Below, one piece after another: positions 45,304 to 54,987 of a stretch of 64,000 nt of DNA (positions are counted from its first letter, which is position 1; every line of letters starts with the position of its first letter). The notes under the pieces are model-generated. The model had not been told where the DNA came from and ran no database searches. It was given only the letters and a program-made list of their open reading frames with translations. Both the position numbers and the translations under genes were made by a program. Source of the stretch: PALSA-350 sp963834445 (lineage in GTDB: Bacteria; Acidobacteriota; Terriglobia; Terriglobales; Acidobacteriaceae); assembly GCA_963834445.1 (NCBI GenBank), contig CAWIBU010000001.1, positions 1 to 64,000 on the forward strand, in the 5' to 3' direction.

Positions 45304-45822
45304 TCACTTCTCAGCAGTGCACCAGGCAAACACTGCTCGAGATCGGCGAGCGATCGGTTGCAGCCGTGAATCGCTCTTTTCGCGAACGGCCCTTTCTATT
45401 CCCAAGCGTGAAATTAGTTTGGCCCGCCAGCGACAGACCTGAGTGGGCGTAGGAAGAACGTGCCTGGTCCTCCCTATGATTGCTTTCTCTCGCAGCCGGA
45501 CTTCAGTCAGCATCCTGAACGATGCAACGATGATGCCGCAATCGTCGTCGTTACGGGAACCTTCTGCGTTCACAACCACTACTTTCATCTCAAGCGTGTC
45601 CTCGCTTGGCGCGAGGTCCACCCCTAAGACCGTCACGATCGTGTCGCCGCCAACGGCACTCTCGTCGATCATTGCCCGAGCAGCGCAGTGTTTGGGGTTA
45701 ACCATTGCAGCCCCGCAAATCTCCGGGTTCCCCCCCAGGGCGACAACCGGAACCGAAACATTTGCATACGCCACATTTACTGCTACGTTTTTACACGCTG
45801 AGTTAATCTCGTCCCTGCTCAA
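45304..45822 (-). CDS. Doubtful hypothetical protein
   Basis: A 172-residue frame. Parts look protein-like (VAYANVSVPVVALGGNPEIC; VTVLGVDLAPSEDTLEMKVV) and could be a decayed PilZ-like or beta-barrel domain. The C-terminal 60 residues are Arg-rich and unlikely. A comparable frame exists on the other strand (45443-45910). I cannot recognise a family; it could be a remnant. Confidence 0.3.
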   Translation of the reverse strand: MSRDEINSACKNVAVNVAYANVSVPVVALGGNPEICGAAMVNPKHCAARAMIDESAVGGDTIVTVLGVDLAPSEDTLEMKVVVVNAEGSRNDDDCGIIVASFRMLTEVRLREKAIIGRTRHVLPTPTQVCRWRAKLISRLGIERAVREKSDSRLQPIARRSRAVFAWCTAEK

Positions 45823-45975
45823 GAAACCCGGGTGGCGAAACGACTTATCATTTATTGACAGGCTTGTACCTGACGCCGTGAATCCAATTGCAGCCAGGCT
45901 GATCTGCTGAGGGCGACCCGGAAGGCTTCCCCATTTCCTCGATGACGATTGACCTGAAGCGGGGCCGGGGTGAGC

Positions 45976-46998
45976 CTACTGCTTGACGAAGATGTTCTTA
46001 GGGCAAATCGCGTGGACACCCACACTACCATCCACCAACTGCGTGATGTCCACGTCAACCGCAACACTGGTCAACATATAGGCATCATCCCGGTTCAAAT
46101 GCTTTTGCTCCACCAGGAAGTTGATCATGTCTCGTACAGCGAGCGTCGTCGCTTCCTTCAAGTCGGGACTGAACCCCATGGTGATGTAACCGCTGGGCGT
46201 TTCGGCTCTCGGCCACAGCAGATGCTGATCTTTATGCACGACGAAGCGGAAAGTCCCCGAGAGGAAGGTTTCGAGCGCAGTGATGTCTACTTCGCCGTTG
46301 CCCTGCCCGGCGTGGCCGTCGCCGACCTCAAAGAGTGCGCCCTTGGCGAAAACGGGAATATAGAGCGTGGTGCCGGCCACCAGCTCTTTGTTATCCATGT
46401 TGCCCGCGTGCATCCACGGGGGCGCGCTGTCGATGCGACCGGCGGAGGGAGGCGGTGCATTGCCCATACTGCCGAAAAAGGGATGCAGCGGAAGTTCGAC
46501 GCCCGGCGCAAAGTGGCCGATCATTTTTGCCCGGTCGAGAGGAATAATTTTTGTGCGGCCGTAAGGATAGTCGTTGGGTAGAAAACCGCGGCCGGCGCCG
46601 AAGCCGTTGCAGGCAAAGGGCGCGTCGATGTCAATCTTGAGAATCTGCACTTCCAGCACGTCACCGGGTTCGGCTTCCGCAATGTCGATGGGGCCGGTGA
46701 GGATGTGTCCACCCGGCCCCTTGTCTTTAACCTCGCCATAAATGCTTGCGTTGTAGGGTGGAATGTCGGCAGCGGCAACGCCCTCCTTCATCAGACGTTC
46801 ATCGGGACCGCAGGTGGACAGGGTTTGGATGCGGACCGTATCGCCGGAGTGTACGCTCAGAACCGGCTTGGCTTCGGCCCAGTAGTAGCCCCAGGCGACT
46901 GTAGATGGTTTAGCCAACAGAGTGGTAGGCGGGGTAGCCTGCCCGGCAGCAAAGGCGGCGCACAGGAACAGTGTTGTGCTGGCGAGAAAATGATTCAT
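45976..46998 (-). CDS. Exported acetamidase/formamidase
   Basis: A 340-residue protein with a signal peptide (MNHFLASTTLFLCAAFAAGQ). The mature part matches the FmdA/AmdA family: VHSGDTVRIQTLSTCGPDE, GPIDIAEAEPGDVLEVQILK, PLHPFFGSMGNAPP, MDNKELVAGTTLYIPVFAKG, and the metal-associated GDGHAGQGNGEVDITALET. Family enzymes hydrolyse formamide or acetamide to ammonia and acid. Exported forms are common in acidobacteria and may act on other amides or arylformamides. The gene stands alone. Confidence 0.94.
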   Translation of the reverse strand: MNHFLASTTLFLCAAFAAGQATPPTTLLAKPSTVAWGYYWAEAKPVLSVHSGDTVRIQTLSTCGPDERLMKEGVAAADIPPYNASIYGEVKDKGPGGHILTGPIDIAEAEPGDVLEVQILKIDIDAPFACNGFGAGRGFLPNDYPYGRTKIIPLDRAKMIGHFAPGVELPLHPFFGSMGNAPPPSAGRIDSAPPWMHAGNMDNKELVAGTTLYIPVFAKGALFEVGDGHAGQGNGEVDITALETFLSGTFRFVVHKDQHLLWPRAETPSGYITMGFSPDLKEATTLAVRDMINFLVEQKHLNRDDAYMLTSVAVDVDITQLVDGSVGVHAICPKNIFVKQ

Positions 46999-47225
46999 CC
47001 ATGGCTCCCTGTCGAGTGATCCGTGTCCGTACTGCGCCGTCTGCGCCTGCGTTAAAACAATAATTTGGCAGCTAAGGGGATCATACGCGGCGCCACCAAT
47101 GTGCCGACGCGATGCCGGGCCGCCCTAGGCCAGAGCCGCTTTCGGCATAGGTATGTTCTCCTTCTGATCCAATGACCACTGGCTGGGCCCGAAACTCATC
47201 GATCCAATGGTTTTTTTTTTGAACG

Positions 47226-47936
47226 TCAATACAAAAATGGGATCAATTTGCTCGTTCGTACGGCATACTCATCGAACTGCGCGCCGTAATGATCATGTAG
47301 ATGCGAGTCGAGCATCGGTATGTTCACGAACACAAAACCACACAACATAATCGATGGAATGATAACGGTCATCCAGCGTCCCGAGACCAGGCAAAGCCCG
47401 GAGAACGAAATCAGGTCGCCCAGATAATTGGGATGCCTTGCATATCGAAACAACCCCAGTGTGTATAGTCGCCCGCGATTTTCCGCTCGTCGTTTCCAAA
47501 CGTGACGCGCATACTCCGCATAGGAGTTCACCCAGGAGCCGATCGCAAAGAGAAAAACTCCGGTTGCGCCAGCCAGGCTGAACGGAGCGGGATTCGTACC
47601 ACACTCTATGCTGAGCAGAAGATAGATGCACAGCACCCATAGCCCGATCATGCATGCCTCGGTCCATCTGACAACTCTGGTCAGAAACATGAACTGAGTA
47701 AAAAGCAGGCGGACGAAATAGATCGTGAGCATCCCCGCAAGGCACAGTCGCCTCGCCTCATCGCCGGGAGGCCAGGATCGTCCAAACCAGGCGCCGACCA
47801 ATCTGGTGCCGCCGCCAGGCAGCAACCACCACGCCAAGCCCACACATACGCCGACCCATATCGTCATTGCAACGCGCTGAGCGAGAGATCTTCCATAGGT
47901 TGCGTAGATATCGTCTCTGGAGGCGCTCCTGTTCAT
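47226..47936 (-). CDS. Isoprenylcysteine/phospholipid methyltransferase-like membrane protein
   Basis: A 236-residue protein with about five membrane helices (MTIWVGVCVGLAWWLLPGGG; WTEACMIGLWVLCIYLLLS). The C-terminal signature is GLFRYARHPNYLGDLISFSG followed by a short helix pair and DEYAVRTSKLIPFLY. The RHPNYLG motif and terminal layout are those of the ICMT/PEMT superfamily of SAM-dependent membrane methyltransferases, including DUF1295-type members. The substrate is unknown. An A-rich run (T10-11 on the plus strand, about 47210-47220) lies just past its 3' end. Confidence 0.85.
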   Translation of the reverse strand: MNRSASRDDIYATYGRSLAQRVAMTIWVGVCVGLAWWLLPGGGTRLVGAWFGRSWPPGDEARRLCLAGMLTIYFVRLLFTQFMFLTRVVRWTEACMIGLWVLCIYLLLSIECGTNPAPFSLAGATGVFLFAIGSWVNSYAEYARHVWKRRAENRGRLYTLGLFRYARHPNYLGDLISFSGLCLVSGRWMTVIIPSIMLCGFVFVNIPMLDSHLHDHYGAQFDEYAVRTSKLIPFLY

Positions 47937-47987
47937 CCGCGACCTTCCTGCATGCTCGCTCCATCGCCTCCAACGGGGAAGTCATCG

Positions 47988-48345
47988 TCACCCCGAACAT
48001 TCGGCCTGGCGAAACTTTGCCATTTCTGCGATGAGCTTCCTGGGCACAGGCGCTGAGAGCGGAAAGCGAATCGTGCCTTTGTCCACCTTGAAGGGTGCTA
48101 ATTCGTCCTTGAATGCGGCTACCAGGCGTGGGCTGGCCGGGTACAGCGAATAGTGTTGCTTCCAGCCAGCGAAATAGAGAAGCACCTCGCCGTGCAGCTT
48201 GTACGCGGGCATGTTATACGAGATCACTTCCTCAGCCTTCGGTAGCGCCGCGCGGATAGCGCTTCGGACCACTGCGAGCCTGGCCGCAGTCGCTTCCGGT
48301 TGGGAAGAGATGTAATCCCCGACGGATTGGAATTTGACTTTGCAT
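47988..48345 (-). CDS. DUF1801 / YdhG-like protein with probable frameshift near its start
   Basis: The clear part, from GTG 48272, is 94 residues: VRSAIRAALPKAEEVISYNM, LLYFAGWKQHYSLYPASP and GTIRFPLSAPVPRKLIAEMA. This is the frataxin-like DUF1801 (iron chaperone YdhG) family. The same frame extends upstream without a start codon and reads KVKFQSVGDYISSQPEATAA, exactly the N-terminus expected for this family. An ATG at 48345 is one base out of frame (ATG CAA AGT C AAA TTC). Removing one base near 48335 would give a normal start MQSKFQSVGDY. Either there is a frameshift or translation starts at the internal GTG. Function of relatives is uncertain. Confidence 0.75.
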
Positions 48346-48555
48346 TGTGGTTGTGAAAACGCGCGTACAACATGAACGCGCCCCCCTCATTGTTCCTGCG
48401 AGTGCCGAGGCTAGCCGATGTCAACGCCCGGCCGGATAAATGCGGGCCCAAACAAGATTGTAAAACCGACCAGGCAAATGAAGCCGAACCAGGGCAGCCA
48501 TGCAGTCCACAGCAATGGCTTGTTATTTTTCCCGATATGCGGCGGGGTATTGCCA

Positions 48556-48584
48556 GAAAATACCTATTTTAAGAATAGGTATTT
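48556..48584. promoter_or_regulatory. Perfect 12-bp inverted repeat upstream of padR, likely operator
   Basis: AAAATACCTATT at 48556-48567 and AATAGGTATTTT at 48573-48584 are perfect complements around a five-base spacer (TTAAG). The palindrome is centred 32 bases before the PadR start codon, where a promoter should be. PadR dimers bind such AT-rich dyads and usually repress their own operon. It could overlap a -10 element (TATTTT). Confidence 0.8.
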
Positions 48585-48601
48585 TGTTCTACAATTGACG
48601 C

Positions 48602-48946
48602 ATGGCGAAAAACCCCAAACATCGCGACCTCTTCCCGGGCGCTCTGGAAATCATGATTCTGCAATCGCTGCGCCTGAAGCCCATGCATGGCTATGCGCTG
48701 GTGAAGCACATCAAGCAGGTCTCCGACGATCTGCTCCAGGTGGAAGAGGGCTCGCTCTATCCGGCGCTGCAGCGAATGCTGAAAGAAGGCTGGCTTGAGG
48801 CTCGGCCTGGAACTTCAGCCAAAGGTAGACCAACGCGCATTTATCGGCTCACGGCTGCGGGCATTCGTCATCTCGAAAGCGAAGTTGTCAGTTTCGAGAG
48901 AATGTTTGCCGGCTTTAGCCGTGTGCTTGCCGCCGCCAAAGCATAG
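48602..48946 (+). CDS. PadR-family transcriptional regulator
   Basis: A 114-residue protein. It starts MAKNPKHRDLFPGALEIMIL and has the winged-helix sequence KPMHGYALVKHIKQVSDDLL, QVEEGSLYPALQRMLKEGWL and GRPTRIYRLTAAGIRHLESE. This is the short PadR-like type found directly upstream of ADOP permeases in acidobacteria. The C-terminal helix (FERMFAGFSRVLAA) serves dimerisation. The stop at 48944-48946 partly overlaps the AGGAGG that serves the next gene, so they form an operon. A perfect palindrome lies just upstream and probably serves autoregulation. Confidence 0.95.
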   Translation: MAKNPKHRDLFPGALEIMILQSLRLKPMHGYALVKHIKQVSDDLLQVEEGSLYPALQRMLKEGWLEARPGTSAKGRPTRIYRLTAAGIRHLESEVVSFERMFAGFSRVLAAAKA

Positions 48947-48956
48947 GAGGTGTGGA

Positions 48957-51651
48957 TTGTCACGATTCAGTCGCTTCTTCTCATGGAGAAATAGCCGCTA
49001 TGACGACATCTCGGTCTCTATCCAGGAACACATCGACGAGCGCGCCGATGAACTGGTGGAAGAGGGCATGCCGCGCGCTGAGGCCGAACGCACCGCGCGT
49101 CGCGACTTCGGCAACGTGACCCTCCTAAGGGAACGGAGCCGTGAAGTGTGGCAGTGGCAGAGACTCGAATCGCTTGCTGGTGGACCTGAGGCATGTATGC
49201 CGCCGGCTAAGACGGTCACCGGGGTTCGCAATCACCGTGGTGCTGACGCTGGCCATCGGCATCGGCGCCAACACGGCGGTCTTCAGCGTGCTCAACAGCG
49301 TGCTGCTGCGGCCGCTGCCCTATCCGGAGCCGCAACAACTGGTTTCGCTGCACATCAATGCGCCCGGCGCGCCCGGGCTCGCCCAGTTTCGCAATGAGCT
49401 GCGCCTGTCAGCCTCAATGTATTTCACCTTCGCCACCCACAACCGCGTGTTCCAGGCGATGGGCGTGTGGGGTCCGGGCACAGCCAGCATCACGGGCATA
49501 GCCCAGCCGGAACAGGTAAACACGGCGCAGATTTCCAGTGGTGTTCTTGAGACGCTGAATGTTCCCGCCTTTCGGGGCCAATGGCTTACGCAGGCCGATC
49601 AGGACCCTCGTGGGCTGGGGCGGGTGATGTTGAGCTATGGCTATTGGCAGCGTCGCTTCGGCGGCGACCCTGGCGTCGTAGGCCGCACCATCAGCATCAA
49701 TTCACAGTCACGCGTGATCGCCGGTGTGATGCCGCGTGGATTCAGGATTGCTAACTACGATTTTGATTTGCTGGTTCCGCTGGCCCTCGATCCGGTCAAG
49801 GAGCAGCTGGCCGGCTTTGCTTATCGCGGCATCGCGCGGCTGCGGCCCGGGGTTTCCATTTCACAGGCGAATGCCGATTTGGCGAGCCTGCTTAACGTAT
49901 GGATGGATTCATGGTCGAATGGTCCGGGCAGCGATTCGCACTGGTATCTGCGGTGGAGAATCACGCCGGCGCTGCAGCCGCTGAAAGAAACCGTGGTGGG
50001 CAGCGTCCAAACCGTACTTTGGGTGGTCATGGCAACCATCGGCATTGTCATGCTGATTGCCTGCACCAACGTGGCCAACCTGTTGGTGGTCCGCGCCGAT
50101 GCGCGCCAGCAGGAGCTTGCGGTCTGCTCGGCGCTCGGTGCGGGACGTTGGCGGATCGCAAGTGAACTCTTGCTGGAGAGCGTGACGCTGGGGCTGCTGG
50201 GCGGAGCAGCGGGTGTGGCAATCGCTTATGCCGGGCTCCATTTGTTGACGGCGATCGGGCCGGCGGAACTGCCGCGCCTGAGCGAGATTTCGCTCGACGG
50301 TTGGTCTGTCGCTTTCACCCTTTTTCTCTCTGTGCTTTCCGGCCTGCTTTTCGGCGCCATCCCGGTACTGCGCTATGCCCCTTCGCAGCGCCGCCTGACC
50401 TTGCTCAGCTCGATGCGCACGGTGAGCGCGAGCCGCGAACGGCAGCGTGGCCGCGATCTGCTGGTCGCCGGCCAGGTGGCCATGGCGCTCGTACTGCTCA
50501 TCGCTGCGGTACTGATGATCCGCACCTTTGTGGCGATGCGCGATGTGGAGCCCGGCTTCTCCGATCCTGCATCGCTGCAGGTGATGCGCCTCTCCATTCC
50601 GGAGACGCTGGTGCGCGATTCCACAACCGTCGTGCGCATGCAAAATAACATCCTCGAGAAACTGGCAGCGATTCCCGGAGTATCCTCCTCCGGCTTCGCC
50701 GCTTCCGTTCCCATGAGCGGAGCCGAACCGAACTGGGACGAGATCCTCATCGAAGGCAAGAACTACGAGGGCGAAACTCCTCCGATGCGCCTCTATAACT
50801 ACGTCTCGCCTGGATACTTCCGCACCGCAGGCACACGGCTCGTAGCTGGGCGTGATTTCACCTGGGCAGAGATCTACGGCGTCATTCCGATCGGAATCGT
50901 ATCCGAGGGCCTTGCCCGCGAGTTGTGGGGATCGCCCCGCGCCGCAATCGGCAAGCGCTTCCAGGAGTTTCCAGGCACGCCCTGGCATGAAGTTGTGGGC
51001 GTGGTCGAAGATGTGCATGAGAATGGTGTGGATCAGGTGTCGCCCGCAACTGTCTACTGGCCTTCGCTGATGGGCGATCCCTCTACCCCACAAAAGCTGG
51101 GAGCGTGGCGCACGGTCTACTTCGTGCTGCGCAGCAAACGCGCCGGAACGCAGGCATTCCTTAACGAAATGCAGCAGGCCGTCTGGGCGGTGAATGCAAA
51201 TCTGCCGGTGGCCGATGTGAGCACCATGCAGGAAATCTACAGCGATTCGATGGCACGTACTTCGTTCACACTGGTCATGCTGGCCGTTGCCGGAACAATG
51301 GCGCTTGCTCTCGGCATCCTCGGAATATATGGCGTGATCTCGTATGCGGTCTCGCAGCGCACCCGCGAGATCGGCATCCGCATGGCGCTGGGCGCGAAGA
51401 AAAGCGAACTGGTGTGGATGTTCGTTCGCTCAGCCCTGGTGCTTACCGGCATTGGCGTGGCGATTGGCCTGGGCGCGGCAGCGGCCCTGATGCGCCTGAT
51501 GGGAACGCTGTTGTTTGGCATTCGTCCGCTCGATCCGGTCACGTTCCTAACCGTACCGGTGGCACTCGTCGCTGCAGCGGCGCTGGCAAGTTATCTGCCG
51601 GCCCGCCGCACCACTACCATTGATCCGGTCGAAGCGCTTCGAGCCGAGTGA
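48957..51651 (+). CDS. ADOP-type ABC transporter permease with one frameshift near its N-terminus
   Basis: A TTG at 48957 follows AGGAGG (48945-48950) and starts LSRFSRFFSWRNSRYDDISV, the cytoplasmic prefix domain of acidobacterial duplicated orphan permeases, up to REVWQWQRLESL. Near 49175 the homologous text switches frame and continues as LVDLRHVCRRLRRSPGFAIT, then TLAIGIGANTAVFSVLNSVL, two periplasmic MacB-like cores, LIACTNVANLLVVRADARQQ, and a final FtsX block (LGIYGVISYAVSQRTREIGI; DPVEALRAE). The long second frame (from 49141) is intact to the stop. One base near 49175 would restore an open reading frame of about 898 codons. No ATPase gene is adjacent. The PadR gene upstream is its usual partner. 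Function in relatives is unclear, possibly export or envelope stress. Confidence 0.85.
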
Positions 51652-51851
51652 TCAGCGGGAGGTAGGTAGTAGCCGGATTTGCCGGAGGCGCGTATCGCGA
51701 TTCGTAACGATTGTCGACTGGTGGGTATTGATCGCTGGCGCAATGAAAGCTTGCTTGGCAGCCGCGTCGCAGCAGCTAACTTGGCCGGCTACGAAACCAA
51801 CCGGTGTAAACTCGCTCTCAACTCCTGCCGGCGATCCGTTTCCCAGGAGAT

Positions 51852-53192
51852 GTGGAGGCAAGGCGAATCGGCACAGCATCCTGCAATCCGTCCTACCTGC
51901 CCCTGCGCAGCGTGCTCGCAGTAGGCGTCGGCAACGCGCTCGAATTTTTTGACTTCCTTACTTTCTCGTTCTTTGCTATCCCCATCGGTCACTGCTTCTT
52001 CCCCGTATCCTTGACTGAGCACGGGCTGCTCTACTCGCTGGCGACGTTTGGCGTCGGCTTTCTCACTCGGCCACTCGGCGCCGTAGTCATCGGTATTTAC
52101 GGCGATCGGGCCGGGCGAAGACCGGCCATGATCCTGTCCTTCGCGCTGATGGGCGCAGCCATCCTCGGCCTGGTGCTGACTCCGTCCTACGCCCACATTG
52201 GGGTCGCGGCCCCCATCCTGCTGGTGATGTTTCGCCTGGTACAGGGATTTGCGCTGGGCGGTGAAGTCGGCCCATCCACTGCATTTCTCGTCGAAGCGGC
52301 GCCGCCCCAACGGCGCGGCCTCTACGTCTCCATTCAGTACATGACTCAGGACGTGGCGGTGCTCGCGGCAGGGCTGGCCGGCTTTCTGCTTAGCACCTGG
52401 CTTCAGCCCGCCGCGCTCGACGCCTGGGGCTGGCGGATCGCGTTCCTGCTCGGCCTGACAGTCGTTCCGGTGGGCTTGTATATGCGGCACGGTCTGCCCG
52501 AGACCATCCACGACCTCGATCGCCGCGTGATGACGGCCGAGCACCGGCACGTACCCGTACGCTTGCTCGTGCTCGCCCTGGTCTTGCTCATGTCGACTTC
52601 GATTTACATATATGGCGTCGACTACATTACAACCTACGCCCAGGATAGCCTGCACATGTCACCCACTCTGGCCTTCGGGGCAACCGTGGTCATCGGGATA
52701 GCCGCCGTGCTGGCCGACCCGCTGAGCGGTCTGCTCTCTGACCGCATCGGACGCAAGCCGGTTATGCTGGGCGCGGTCGTCATCCTCGCCCTGGTGCTGG
52801 TGCCCGCCTATCGCGCGATGATCGCGCTGCACAGCACGCGCGTCGTGTACGGCGTAATCGCGATTCTGGGAATTTTGCAGGCCTTTCTCACCGCTCCGGC
52901 GCTGGTGGCGGTCACCGAATCACTACCCAAAGCGGTTCGCTCCGGTAGTCTCGCCATCCTTTATGCCGTGGCCATTTCGCTCTGCGGCGGTACCACCCAG
53001 TTCGCCCTGAAAGCCATCACTGACTTCACCGGAAGTCTACTCACACCGGCCTGGTATATGACCGGCGCTGTTCTGCTCGGGGGCATCGCCATGGCGCTCA
53101 TGCAGGAAACGGCGCCGCTCCCGCTCCGCAAACTCACAGCCACCGGGGACACACATGTCAGCCCGGCTATCCTGGAAGACACCGCTTCCTGA
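51852..53192 (+). CDS. MFS transporter, metabolite:H+ symporter type
   Basis: A 446-residue permease with 12 predicted helices. It shows NALEFFDFLTFSFFAIPIG in helix 1, the loop 2-3 signature GIYGDRAGRRPAMILSFALM, RLVQGFALGGEVGPSTAFLV in helix 4, and SDRIGRKPVML in loop 8-9. This is the pattern of the metabolite:H+ symporter family (KgtP/ShiA/citrate-like). The substrate is likely a carboxylate. The start is ambiguous: GTG 51852 is only two bases after AGGAG, so a different in-frame start is possible. The gene is separated from the ADOP gene by 200 bases and is probably independent. Confidence 0.9.
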   Translation: MEARRIGTASCNPSYLPLRSVLAVGVGNALEFFDFLTFSFFAIPIGHCFFPVSLTEHGLLYSLATFGVGFLTRPLGAVVIGIYGDRAGRRPAMILSFALMGAAILGLVLTPSYAHIGVAAPILLVMFRLVQGFALGGEVGPSTAFLVEAAPPQRRGLYVSIQYMTQDVAVLAAGLAGFLLSTWLQPAALDAWGWRIAFLLGLTVVPVGLYMRHGLPETIHDLDRRVMTAEHRHVPVRLLVLALVLLMSTSIYIYGVDYITTYAQDSLHMSPTLAFGATVVIGIAAVLADPLSGLLSDRIGRKPVMLGAVVILALVLVPAYRAMIALHSTRVVYGVIAILGILQAFLTAPALVAVTESLPKAVRSGSLAILYAVAISLCGGTTQFALKAITDFTGSLLTPAWYMTGAVLLGGIAMALMQETAPLPLRKLTATGDTHVSPAILEDTAS

Positions 53193-53516
53193 TGACCTCT
53201 TTACATGCCTTGCCGAAAAAACGTGGAAGCTGTCCACGATCACAGGACCAATCAGCCGCTTAGCTGGCCGTCGTCCAGGGTATGCATCTGCCAGGCGGGA
53301 TAAATTCCCAGATCGGGGACGAGCAGACCCGCATCCGTTGACGATGGACATACAAGGAATAGGACGGCTTGCCCCAGCGACCGGGAGTGTAACTAACACT
53401 TTTTGGTAATACTGCCGATCAACTCGCGTCATTATGGTTCTGAGTGCGGTCCCCCGGCTGCGGGCCGATCAACGACGCAGCGACGCAGCCTACACTTACC
53501 ATTCCAGGAGTCTCCA
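53193..53516. other. Intergenic stretch upstream of a small exported protein
   Basis: About 320 bases without a recognisable gene; short frames lack domains. An AGGAG at 53506-53510 near the right end serves the next gene. No terminator with a T-run was identified after the MFS gene. Confidence 0.45.
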
Positions 53517-53801
53517 ATGACCAGAAATAACTTCGTGCTTACGAGCGTGCTGGGCGTGGTTACCTTTGCCGGCGGCTTCGCCATCGCGCAACTTCCCCCC
53601 GATAACATCTCCGCCCACAGACATCCCAATCTTGCCGCCGCACAGCGACTGTCCCAACAGGCCTTTGAACGCGTGACCGCCGCGCAGCAAGCAAACGAAT
53701 TTGACATGGACGGACACGCTGCCAAAGCCAAAGAACTATTGGATCAGGTAAACGAGCAACTTCGTATGGCAGCGACGGACGCCAACCACAACCGCCGTTA
53801 A
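53517..53801 (+). CDS. Small exported protein of unknown function
   Basis: ATG 53517, six bases after AGGAG, gives 94 residues; the longer frame from 53403 is not supported. A signal peptide (MTRNNFVLTSVLGVVTFAGG) precedes a helical mature part: HPNLAAAQRLSQQAFERVTA then AAQQANEFDMDGHAAKAKEL. I recall similar small proteins in acidobacteria and proteobacteria, always hypothetical, with the conserved HPNLAAAQ and DMDGHAAKAKELL segments. It is probably a periplasmic helical hairpin. Nothing nearby explains its role. Confidence 0.85.
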   Translation: MTRNNFVLTSVLGVVTFAGGFAIAQLPPDNISAHRHPNLAAAQRLSQQAFERVTAAQQANEFDMDGHAAKAKELLDQVNEQLRMAATDANHNRR

Positions 53802-54102
53802 ACCCCACCTCTCCTGAAGGTGCTTCTCCGCAAACCGGGCAGCACCTCATGGAAAACTCTGGCTCCCAACAAGCGGCCGAGGCGCGCGGAGATGGCAGCC
53901 CCGCCGGCGGCATTAGCGAACGCAGTTGCCCAGGGAACGAATGTTGAGCAGGTAGCATCGCGGAAACTATGGCTTCGCATTGGGGTGCGATTTCAAAAGC
54001 GCGCCTGTCACAAAGGGACTCGTTTTTCGTACTTTCGTCAAAGTCAAGCACTCGATCAGCTGAGATCGAATCTGCACGCCGTCACTGGCCCCACGCGTCG
54101 CG

Positions 54103-54987
54103 CTAAGGCGCAGCCTGGTGCTTCTTGAAGAGGTGCCGTGAAATATCTGGCCAGAACTCGATAAACTCCGCGCCGATCGCACCCTCTGCCGTCACCGTGA
54201 TAGCCCCATCGAACGTTTGTTCCCACCCCCGGTCGGCGGCGGGGTAATAGGCATTCGAGATACCGCCAGAAACAAAATTGCCCAATACATTGGCGTAGCC
54301 GGGTCCCCATTTACCGTTGTCGCGCCGACACCAGACCGTGGTCGATGCCGAGTAGAGAAATCGATGTTTAAACGAACCATGCCCCATGCGGAAGTAACGC
54401 GGATCTTCTTTGAACAGCACCGGCAAGATGGCATTGCCCCAGAGTGTACCGTCTGCCGTGTCGAGGTAAGACGCGCCGAAGCGCTTGAAGTAACCCTTCG
54501 CACCCTGGCCAAAGCCGGGATTACTATTCTGTGCCTGGCTGAGCCCGGCGACAAACGCATCTGCGACGAAGACAAACGGATCGATAGAACTCTTATAGGC
54601 CAGATGAAATTTCTGCCTTGGCGAGAGCTTCGCCGCGTTGTTGGCATCATCGACCGTATTGAAGTTAGGAACAACCCCCAGGATGCGCTGGTGCTCTTCC
54701 TTTTTCAGCATCTCTGCGGTCGTTTCCGCCGGTTTGACTGGCGCCTGGGGTGAGGCTGCCGGGGTATTGCTCGCAGGTGCAGCCGGCGCCGGAGCCGCCT
54801 CGGTCTGTTGGGCTACGGGGGCATCTGGCAACACAGGGTTCGTCAAGCTGGCTTGCACCTGGGCCCATCCAATCACTGGCAGCATAACGGCTGCTGCCAA
54901 GGCCAGGCAGCGCAGCCTCCGCGATCTTGCGGCGCAACGTGCCACAGGTACAGTCGCTTGCCTTCCCCCTCCTAACGTAAGACGCAT
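54103..54987 (-). CDS. Exported hypothetical protein, acidobacterial family
   Basis: A 294-residue protein with a basic N-terminus and hydrophobic signal (LRCLALAAAVMLPVIGWAQ). A Pro/Ala-rich linker follows (APAPAAPASNTPAASPQAPV), then a conserved C-terminal domain with LGVVPNFNTVDDANNAAKLS, PRQKFHLAYKSSIDPFVFV, and FKEDPRYFRMGHGSFKHRFL. The family is frequent in acidobacteria without assigned function. Gly- and aromatic-rich segments suggest an outer-membrane or periplasmic association. It stands alone, on the strand opposite its neighbours. Confidence 0.85.
   Translation of the reverse strand: MRLTLGGGRQATVPVARCAARSRRLRCLALAAAVMLPVIGWAQVQASLTNPVLPDAPVAQQTEAAPAPAAPASNTPAASPQAPVKPAETTAEMLKKEEHQRILGVVPNFNTVDDANNAAKLSPRQKFHLAYKSSIDPFVFVADAFVAGLSQAQNSNPGFGQGAKGYFKRFGASYLDTADGTLWGNAILPVLFKEDPRYFRMGHGSFKHRFLYSASTTVWCRRDNGKWGPGYANVLGNFVSGGISNAYYPAADRGWEQTFDGAITVTAEGAIGAEFIEFWPDISRHLFKKHQAAP

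Noticed and set aside
45443..45910. A 155-codon plus-strand frame
   Set aside because: Low-complexity Ser/Thr-rich text antisense to another doubtful frame; no support for either.
47209..47220. T-run as a terminator for a plus-strand gene
   Set aside because: No plus-strand gene ends here, and on the minus strand it reads as an A-run.
49909..51093. A 394-codon minus-strand frame over the ADOP permease
   Set aside because: Antisense shadow; rich in His/Arg and Gln as expected from reversed codons.
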